Shown here one piece after another: positions 34,069-39,227 of a stretch of 39,227 nucleotides of DNA. The stretch covers positions 1 to 39,227 of the forward strand of contig JARWZO010000002.1 of assembly GCA_029866325.1 (NCBI GenBank). Reading direction: 5' to 3'. The translations under genes and the position numbers were made by a program. Below the pieces are notes generated by a model. The model had not been told where the DNA came from. It saw nothing but the letters and a program-made list of their open reading frames with translations, and did no database searches. Position 1 is the first letter of the stretch. Every line of letters starts with the position of its first letter. Source of the DNA: Fluviicola sp. GTDB taxonomy: Bacteria; Bacteroidota; Bacteroidia; Flavobacteriales_D; Crocinitomicaceae.

Positions 34069-34554
34069 ATGTCAGAGATCATTTCGAAATACCCCAAACT
34101 GAGTTTCAATATTGTATTGGTAGAACCACAAATTCCCAATAACACGGGCAATATCGGTCGGTTGGGAGTTGCCACTCACAGCCGGTTGCACCTGATTCAT
34201 CCGCTGGGTTTTGAACTCACCGACGCACGTGTGAAGCGCGCAGGACTGGATTATTGGCCTGAACTCGAGTTGGTGGAACACGCCACATTTGAAGATTGGT
34301 TTTCGGAGTTAGAAGATCCCTCACGCGTGTTTTTCTTTTCGGCTAGGGCTGAGCAATCGTTTTACGACCTCCAATTACAACCGGGCGATTCGTTGGTGTT
34401 TGGTAAAGAAGCCGAAGGACTTTCACCTGAAATTCAAGAACGTTTCAAAGACCGCTTGGTAACCATTCCTTTCCCGGGAAAGGTGCGCAGCTTTAACCTC
34501 GCCAATGCGGTGGCCATGGTGTTGGGTGAGGGAATGCGGCAATTGGGAAGTTGA
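34069..34554 (+). CDS. trmL: tRNA (cytidine/uridine-2'-O-)-methyltransferase TrmL (YibK family)
   Basis: Methylates the 2'-O of the wobble nucleotide in some tRNA-Leu species. The 161-residue length and SPOUT (trefoil-knot) motifs fit: FNIVLVEPQIPNNTGNIGRL at the start, LHLIHPLGFELTDARVKRAGLDYW, LVFGKEAEGLSPEI (knot) and VTIPFPGKVRSFNLANAVAMVLGE (the SLNLANA-like AdoMet-binding motif). The start is the ATG just after a TAAGTTTG box. It stands alone between the extragenic repeats and a T9SS gene. Confidence 0.94.
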   Translation: MSEIISKYPKLSFNIVLVEPQIPNNTGNIGRLGVATHSRLHLIHPLGFELTDARVKRAGLDYWPELELVEHATFEDWFSELEDPSRVFFFSARAEQSFYDLQLQPGDSLVFGKEAEGLSPEIQERFKDRLVTIPFPGKVRSFNLANAVAMVLGEGMRQLGS

Positions 34555-34683
34555 TTTATCGCAACGACTTCAATTTAATACACATTTTGTGTTTTTGCCA
34601 ACCCGGAATGAAGACGCGGTTAAATCTTAAAAAATGTGGTTTATTCTGCGGAAAACCGAAGTGATATTTCGATTGGTATCGTC

Positions 34684-34691
34684 TACCTTTG
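34684..34691 (+). promoter_or_regulatory. TAnnTTTG -7 box of the next T9SS gene
   Basis: TACCTTTG, 28 nt before the ATG at 34720. No well-spaced -33 TTG is evident. Confidence 0.45.
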
Positions 34692-34719
34692 TACCAATAA
34701 TAACCAATATTCACTATTT

Positions 34720-36411
34720 ATGAAAAAAGCACTATTCACGCTGCTAATGGCAGCTAGTCCGGTGTGTTTTCATGCGCAACGCGTATTCGAAAACACCAAC
34801 ATCAGTTGGGAACATCCCAATTTATCAGTAGAAACGTTCAAAGATTTTGTTTTTGCAGGTTTCACTGATCTCAATCCCAACACGGGATTACTCGCTCCTA
34901 CCGTAAAAGTCACTGACTTTGCGGCCAACCCGCTTGCTACCTTTTACCTCGATTTGGTGCAAGATGCTACGCTGATGGATTTTGTTGTTCGACCAGCAAC
35001 AGGAACGTTGTTATTTACAGGTTACTTTACCTATTCGCCCAAAGTATTGTTTGTGGTAGAAACGGATTTTGCAGGAAACATGATTCAATCGAATCTACAC
35101 ATCGAAAATACGGGGAATGAACAAATTCCGCATCAAATTATTGTATCGGAAGCCGCTCAGCAAGTCATCATTGTTGGTACTGAAATAGACGGTAGCTTAA
35201 GTCCGACCAACTACACTACTGTTCCAAAAACAGGGTTAATCTTGGGCTTAGACCTCAATAATCAAGCAATCAACTTGTTTAGCTTAGAATCAGAATCTAT
35301 TGGTGCCGGATTCTTTGACCACGACATGTTGGAATCGGTAACCGAAGTACCGGGTGTCGGTTATTTCATGACAGGTTCAGCCAATGAGCCGGGTGGAAAT
35401 GAACAAAACCTGTATGTAATGGGAATTGATTATGCAGGTGGAGTAATGCATTCAACTATTTGGGACAATACCAATTCTCATTATGCTGGTTCATCTGTAA
35501 TGTATAGCGCAGCAACAAATGTGGTTTATTTATTGGCCAACAACAGCGTTATTCATCAGTATCAGGTTACCTTTTGTGATCCCAATACCGGAGCTATCCT
35601 TACCAATATGTTTAGCTACACACCAGCTGGCTTTCCTATCGGAAGCGGAATTGATGTGAATGGTTTCCGTTTGCAAGAAACAGTGAACAGAGAAATCGTG
35701 ATCGGTGGATACATCACGGCTTGGAACACGATGTATTTGCCTAACAAACTGACTCCTTTTCACGTAACATTGGATGCAACATTAACCACCATGCTCGATT
35801 TCCAACTCTACCAATCAGACGATAATTGGAACTCGGGCGATTATTTCAGTATGCTTGGAAACTCCGTTTACATCAATACGCCGGATATCATCGCTTACAA
35901 CGAATGGTACGATAAAACATATATGGTGATTCCCAACGACCTAATGAGCGGGTATGATCTTACGGTGAGTCATCCTACCCAAAAATCAAATTGTACCAAG
36001 CAATACCCAACTAACTTACTGGTAAGAACGCCGGTTAATCTAGGCCCTGCTAGTGTACCACCATTACCAATGTACAACTTGGCATGGTCCGAAAACCCAA
36101 ATCCACGTTCTTGGAATGAAGTTGTATTGTGCAAACAACGCAGAATGGAAATCGCAGCAGAAACAGAGGTTGCAACAGCTGATTTGTATCCAAATCCTGC
36201 AACTGATCAATTAACAATCCGTTTTGAAACCACTATTCACTCGTTGAAATTGGTTGATATGAATGGTGCCACGATTAAAACCGTCGATTTAAGTTCTGAA
36301 GAACTTTCTGAATGGACACTTTCAGTTGTCGATTTAAAATCCGGCGTTTACTTTATTGAAGCCATTGATACTGAAGAAACGATTATCCGTGAACGATTTG
36401 TGAAAGAATAA
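34720..36411 (+). CDS. Large secreted protein with T9SS type A sorting domain
   Basis: A 563-residue protein from the ATG at 34720, which starts directly at the signal peptide (MKKALFTLLMAASPVCFHAQ); an earlier in-frame ATG would add 28 residues and overlap the promoter. The body (about 25-480) shows repeated short beta patterns with VVRPATGTLLFTGYFTYSPK, QQVIIVGTEIDGS and YLLANNSVIHQYQVTF, reminiscent of beta-propeller or SBBP-type secreted proteins (uncertain). The end has ATADLYPNPATDQLTIRFE, KLVDMNGATIKTVD and KSGVYFIEAIDTEE, a T9SS type A signal. No catalytic motif recognised. Confidence 0.88.
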   Translation: MKKALFTLLMAASPVCFHAQRVFENTNISWEHPNLSVETFKDFVFAGFTDLNPNTGLLAPTVKVTDFAANPLATFYLDLVQDATLMDFVVRPATGTLLFTGYFTYSPKVLFVVETDFAGNMIQSNLHIENTGNEQIPHQIIVSEAAQQVIIVGTEIDGSLSPTNYTTVPKTGLILGLDLNNQAINLFSLESESIGAGFFDHDMLESVTEVPGVGYFMTGSANEPGGNEQNLYVMGIDYAGGVMHSTIWDNTNSHYAGSSVMYSAATNVVYLLANNSVIHQYQVTFCDPNTGAILTNMFSYTPAGFPIGSGIDVNGFRLQETVNREIVIGGYITAWNTMYLPNKLTPFHVTLDATLTTMLDFQLYQSDDNWNSGDYFSMLGNSVYINTPDIIAYNEWYDKTYMVIPNDLMSGYDLTVSHPTQKSNCTKQYPTNLLVRTPVNLGPASVPPLPMYNLAWSENPNPRSWNEVVLCKQRRMEIAAETEVATADLYPNPATDQLTIRFETTIHSLKLVDMNGATIKTVDLSSEELSEWTLSVVDLKSGVYFIEAIDTEETIIRERFVKE

Positions 36412-36424
36412 AGCATCACTGTTC

Positions 36425-36466
36425 ATGAAAAACCCCTGTAACATCGCTGTTGCAGGGGTTTTCTAT
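36425..36466. terminator. Bidirectional intrinsic terminator
   Basis: AAAACCCCTG (36429-36438) and CAGGGGTTTT (36453-36462) form a stem that extends inward with AACA/TGTT. It lies between the T9SS gene and the convergent outer-membrane protein gene. Confidence 0.88.
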
Positions 36467-36487
36467 TTGTAAACCAACTTAACTGTA

Positions 36488-36994
36488 TTAAAACGCTAAT
36501 TTGACACTCAATCCCGGATCGAGCGCCATCGTAAATCCGCCGTAACTGTTCAACTCCATCGACGGTTTCAGGTCGATACTAAAAGCTACCGGAGCTACAG
36601 GAATTTTATATTCAAGTCCAATAATTCCGTCTATTCCGTATCCTGCTCCACCGTCAACATAATCCGTTCCGCGCTGGTCGATGATATATGATCTGCCATA
36701 ACCGGTGGCTTGTGTGTAATGTCCGCCACCGCCCATGTACCAATTCAGCGTGCGCGAACCAAATGCCGGGAAATGGTATTCAAACAAGGCTGTTCCTGTA
36801 AATCCACCATGCCAGTAACCGACAATGGCCTCAACAGCCGCCGATTCTGATACAAACACTTTTGCCGTTAAACCGCAAGTAGCACCCGTGGCGCCTGCAC
36901 GCAAGCCAACTGCCCATGTATAATTGGATCTGTATTGCGAAAAACCGGTACTGATGCTTCCCAAGCCTAGTACCAACAAGAGTGTCCATTTCAT
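36488..36994 (-). CDS. Small outer-membrane beta-barrel protein
   Basis: A 168-residue protein with a signal peptide (MKWTLLLVLGLGSISTGFSQ), then eight or so alternating-hydrophobicity strands rich in Gly, Tyr and aromatic residues (YTWAVGLRAGATGATCGLTAKV, NWYMGGGGHYTQATGYG, GIDGIIGLEYKIPVAPVAFSIDLKP) and a C-terminal Phe (LSVKLAF), the usual barrel end signal. The pattern fits OmpA/OmpX-like eight-stranded barrels. Function unknown, possibly structural or adhesion. It is convergent with the T9SS gene and divergent from tspO. Confidence 0.82.
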   Translation of the reverse strand: MKWTLLLVLGLGSISTGFSQYRSNYTWAVGLRAGATGATCGLTAKVFVSESAAVEAIVGYWHGGFTGTALFEYHFPAFGSRTLNWYMGGGGHYTQATGYGRSYIIDQRGTDYVDGGAGYGIDGIIGLEYKIPVAPVAFSIDLKPSMELNSYGGFTMALDPGLSVKLAF

Positions 36995-37052
36995 AAGCGT
37001 GCATTTGGAGATTACTACTATAACGGTTTATTAGGATTGGTTACAAAAAAAA

Positions 37053-37541
37053 ATGAACAAATTTTCTGTTCAGTTGTTTCAAAAGGATATGTGGCTGCGA
37101 ACCCTTCTTTTTCTGGTAATTAACTTCGGAGCGTTGGCACTGGGAAGTGTTTTGATGCGCAATCCTGCCACCAATGTCTGGTATCAGCAACTCGACAAAG
37201 CACCCTGGACACCACCGGGATGGGTGTTCGGCGCAGCCTGGTTCTCCATCATGATTTTGTTTTCGGTGTTTATGGCTCGTGTTACTAAAGTGTCCGAAAC
37301 GCGAAAAACCTGGTTATTCCTTTTCGGAATTCAGTTTGTTCTCAATGTGCTATGGAATCCGGTGTTTTTCCGCTGGCACATGGTCACTTCCGGCCTCATC
37401 ATTCTCTCCTTACTCATTCTTGTGATCAGTGTCTTACTGAAACGTTCACTTCAACAAGACCGATTGAATGCTGTTTTCATTCTTCCTTATTTATTGTGGC
37501 TTTTCGTAGCCTTTTCATTAAATGCTTACGTCGTTTTTTGA
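37053..37541 (+). CDS. TspO/MBR family membrane protein
   Basis: Five-helix tryptophan-rich sensory protein that binds tetrapyrroles. In 162 residues: WLRTLLFLVINFGALALGSVL (helix 1), WYQQLDKAPWTPPGWVFGAAW (conserved loop plus helix 2), TWLFLFGIQFVLNVLWNPVFF (helix 3 with the family's WNPxFF), GLIILSLLILVISVLL (helix 4) and FILPYLLWLFVAFSLNAYVVF (helix 5 with PYLLW and the final LN). The length is normal. Bacterial homologues affect porphyrin/stress responses; the exact role here is unknown. The gene is followed closely by the sigma factor gene on the same strand. Confidence 0.94.
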   Translation: MNKFSVQLFQKDMWLRTLLFLVINFGALALGSVLMRNPATNVWYQQLDKAPWTPPGWVFGAAWFSIMILFSVFMARVTKVSETRKTWLFLFGIQFVLNVLWNPVFFRWHMVTSGLIILSLLILVISVLLKRSLQQDRLNAVFILPYLLWLFVAFSLNAYVVF

Positions 37542-37586
37542 ACCGAACAACCGAAAACAATTCCTTTAAGTATCCTGTTTTTTTAG

Positions 37587-37594
37587 TAATTTCG
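37587..37594 (+). promoter_or_regulatory. -7-like box of the sigma factor gene, 5 nt from the TTG
   Basis: TAATTTCG, one base off the consensus, is followed by TCCCG and the TTG start. Confidence 0.45.
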
Positions 37595-37599
37595 TCCCG

Positions 37600-38154
37600 T
37601 TGGAAACCTTGAATACACAAGAAATCGAGTCATTGGTGAATCGTCTGAAATCAGGTGATCAAGCTGCTTTTTCGGAGGTTTATGATCGGTATAGCGCCGC
37701 ACTTAACGGTATTGTATTGCGCATTATCACCGACCAAGTCGCCGCTCAGGATGTGTTGCAAGACAGCTTTGTGAAAATCTGGAAAAACATCCAACAATAC
37801 GATTCTACCAAGGGTAGTTTCTTTACGTGGATGTTGAACATTGCACGCAATACATCCATCGACAGTTACCGCAAATTAAAAAAAGAAGTGAAATCGGAAA
37901 TCCAAAACACAGAGAACACCGTAAGTGTATTAGGAACGATTGAACAAAGCACCAATACAATTGGATTGGATAAGCTGGTTGAAAAACTCTCGCCGGAACA
38001 GCAGCTAATGATCAAGTACGTCTATTTTAAAGGATATACCCATCAGGAGGTATCCGACGAACTCGACTTACCGCTCGGCACCGTGAAAACACGCACACGA
38101 TTGGCAATGCGTGAATTACGTAAATGGTTTACACTTTTAGTGTTGTGGATGTAA
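37600..38154 (+). CDS. ECF-type RNA polymerase sigma factor
   Basis: Alternative sigma-70 family factor that redirects RNA polymerase. In 184 residues: region 2 (QAAFSEVYDRYSAALNGIV, AAQDVLQDSFVKIWKNIQQY, TWMLNIARNTSIDSYR) and region 4 (LSPEQQLMIKYVYFKGYTHQ, then EVSDELDLPLGTVKTRTRLA). The start is TTG at 37600 (or a second TTG 9 nt later); no ATG lies nearby and a -7-type box precedes it by 5 nt. The end overlaps the anti-sigma gene. Sensing and target regulon are unknown. Confidence 0.95.
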   Translation: METLNTQEIESLVNRLKSGDQAAFSEVYDRYSAALNGIVLRIITDQVAAQDVLQDSFVKIWKNIQQYDSTKGSFFTWMLNIARNTSIDSYRKLKKEVKSEIQNTENTVSVLGTIEQSTNTIGLDKLVEKLSPEQQLMIKYVYFKGYTHQEVSDELDLPLGTVKTRTRLAMRELRKWFTLLVLWM

Positions 38155-39002
38155 AAGAATACATAGCGTCAGGGATCTTAGAATCAGTAGTGCTAGGATT
38201 CGCCTCAGAGCAGGAAATGCAAGAGGTGAGTTGTCTTTCACATATTTATCCTGAGATCAAAGCAGAACTAAACTCGATTGAACAAGCATTCGAGAAGATG
38301 GCTGTTGAAGGCGCTATTGAACCATCCGCCGAACTAAAAGCTGTAGTTCTTGAAAAAATTGCCCAGACTGAGCAACTTCCTTCACAAACCCCCAACGGAA
38401 CTTCTAAAATTGCGGAAAAACCTGCAAAAATTGTTCAGTTGAATGCAGCTGATGCCAATTCACCTAATCCGTGGAAATGGATGGCTGCTGCATCGGTAAT
38501 CTTATTATTAGGTGTTGGTTCATTGTGGATTTTAGCGACTAACCGTGCCAATAGTCTCAACACCCAGGTAGCGGAGTTAAATCAGGAAAAATCGGCAAAT
38601 GAGCAGGTGCTTACAGCCATGCAATTGGAGCAGGAGCGCTTAAACGCTATTCAAGCAATGGTGGTTGATCACGATATGAGCAAAGTCATTTTGATGGGAA
38701 CTCCTAAAGATCCGAAAGCCTGCGTGCACTTTATGTGGAGCAACAGCAGTAACAAAGGAATCATGGTAGCCGAATGCATTACCGATCCGCCAACCGATAT
38801 GCAATATCAACTATGGGCTATTGCCGATGGAAAACCGGTAAGTTTGGGCTTATTCGATCACGAAGAAGTAATGAACACCACGGATCCGTTTGATATCAGC
38901 ATGGACAACGTTTCCGCATTTGCCATTACTCTTGAAAAGAAAGGTGGCGTAGCTTCACCAACCATGGAAAATATGGTGGTGATGGGTTCTACGGCTGGGT
39001 AA
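38145..39002 (+). CDS. Anti-sigma factor (RskA-like)
   Basis: Membrane anti-sigma factor paired with the sigma gene upstream. I prefer the GTG at 38145 (then DVKEYIASGILESVVLGFAS, 285 residues), which gives the usual anti-sigma opening, over an ATG at 38124. Cytosolic N-terminal domain about 1-90, then one membrane helix (WMAAASVILLLGVGSLWILA), a coiled coil (LNTQVAELNQEKSANEQVLT) and the RskA extracytoplasmic domain (VILMGTPKDPKACVHFMWSN, QYQLWAIADGKPVSLGLF). It overlaps the sigma stop by 10 nt, so the two are co-translated. The pair is the last operon in the window. Confidence 0.9.
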   Translation: MDVKEYIASGILESVVLGFASEQEMQEVSCLSHIYPEIKAELNSIEQAFEKMAVEGAIEPSAELKAVVLEKIAQTEQLPSQTPNGTSKIAEKPAKIVQLNAADANSPNPWKWMAAASVILLLGVGSLWILATNRANSLNTQVAELNQEKSANEQVLTAMQLEQERLNAIQAMVVDHDMSKVILMGTPKDPKACVHFMWSNSSNKGIMVAECITDPPTDMQYQLWAIADGKPVSLGLFDHEEVMNTTDPFDISMDNVSAFAITLEKKGGVASPTMENMVVMGSTAG

Positions 39003-39014
39003 TCCATGTTTGTT

Positions 39015-39227
39015 GACGTCCCTACGAGCAATGTCATTAAGTTAAGCTCTGGAATTAATGCACAACCAATTAATAAATGAGTGGTACAATCTCTATTTCC
39101 GTCCTGTAGGGACGAAATATGGTAACACTAGGCTACCAAATAATCCATCACCTCGTAGGGGTGAAACTAAACAACAACCATATAGACAGTATATCTTACC
39201 CCTAGTGGGGTAAAACGTGGTTTACGT
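39015..39227. repeat. Cluster of GTAGGG-type extragenic repeats (runs off the window)
   Basis: After the anti-sigma gene a series of related short units appears: GTCCTGTAGGGACGAAATA (39101), CCTCGTAGGGGTGAAAC (39151) and CCTAGTGGGGTAAAAC (39201), spaced about 50 bp apart; an inverted relative, GACGTCCCTACGAG, lies at 39015. GTCC/GGAC and CCCC/GGGG pairs give short hairpins. No coding capacity. The cluster continues beyond the window. Confidence 0.7.

Noticed and set aside
33809-34142. Two short plus-strand frames across the palindrome behind the methyltransferase gene
   Set aside because: They follow the dispersed hairpin repeat, not a conserved protein.
39101-39227. CRISPR array at the window end
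   Set aside because: Units are short, variable and unevenly conserved, with no constant repeat of typical length and no cas gene in the window.

Overview
The window looks like a chromosomal segment of a Bacteroidota bacterium, most likely of the order Flavobacteriales (a Crocinitomicaceae/Fluviicola-like genome is my best guess). The reasons are five secreted proteins ending in a type IX secretion (T9SS) type A sorting domain with the motif YPNPATD or a close variant, a TonB-dependent receptor with an N-terminal carboxypeptidase-regulatory-like domain, promoter -7 boxes of the TAnnTTTG type characteristic of this phylum, no obvious Shine-Dalgarno sequences, and several extragenic inverted-repeat families of the kind common in these genomes.

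Layout. 1-3887: 3' part of a nonribosomal peptide synthetase, the terminal condensation-adenylation-thiolation-thioesterase module; its start lies outside the window. 3888-4900: gene-poor scar with an ISAon1-like transposase remnant split by a 261-bp MITE-like element with 20-bp perfect ends and a 9-bp target duplication, then tRNA-Asn and its terminator. 4905-10107: housekeeping and surface genes (ssb, a periplasmic amidase with a SPOR domain, a T9SS cargo protein, a glycosyltransferase-like protein, a DUF72 protein) separated by two copies of a long-hairpin repeat. 10186-16931: probable phytate-use locus (TonB-dependent receptor, lipoprotein, beta-propeller phytase in a tight operon) with a TPR/membrane/HTH regulator upstream. 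17079-20853: an aldehyde dehydrogenase of the 2-aminomuconate-semialdehyde type and a sensor kinase/response regulator pair. 20985-27292: three T9SS cargo proteins, two of them paralogues in opposite orientation on either side of an ABC-2 exporter. 27610-32698: mnmE, then an AT-rich cassette of a Nudix hydrolase, a PLD-SF2 helicase-DUF3427 protein and a small acidic protein. 33031-39002: an Ada-like methyltransferase, trmL, another T9SS protein, a small outer-membrane barrel, TspO, and an ECF sigma/anti-sigma pair. The window ends in a cluster of short GTAGGG-type repeats.

How genes work together: the receptor/lipoprotein/phytase operon would bind phosphate esters at the surface, release phosphate and import products; the kinase and response regulator are translationally coupled, as are the two ABC transporter subunits and the sigma/anti-sigma genes. 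The Nudix and helicase genes overlap by 13 nt and probably act as one unit in nucleotide or DNA metabolism or in anti-phage defence; this is the best candidate here for an incompletely described system. A second theme is the large number of TAnnTTTG boxes placed only 4-7 nt before start codons, which predicts leaderless or nearly leaderless mRNAs for several genes.
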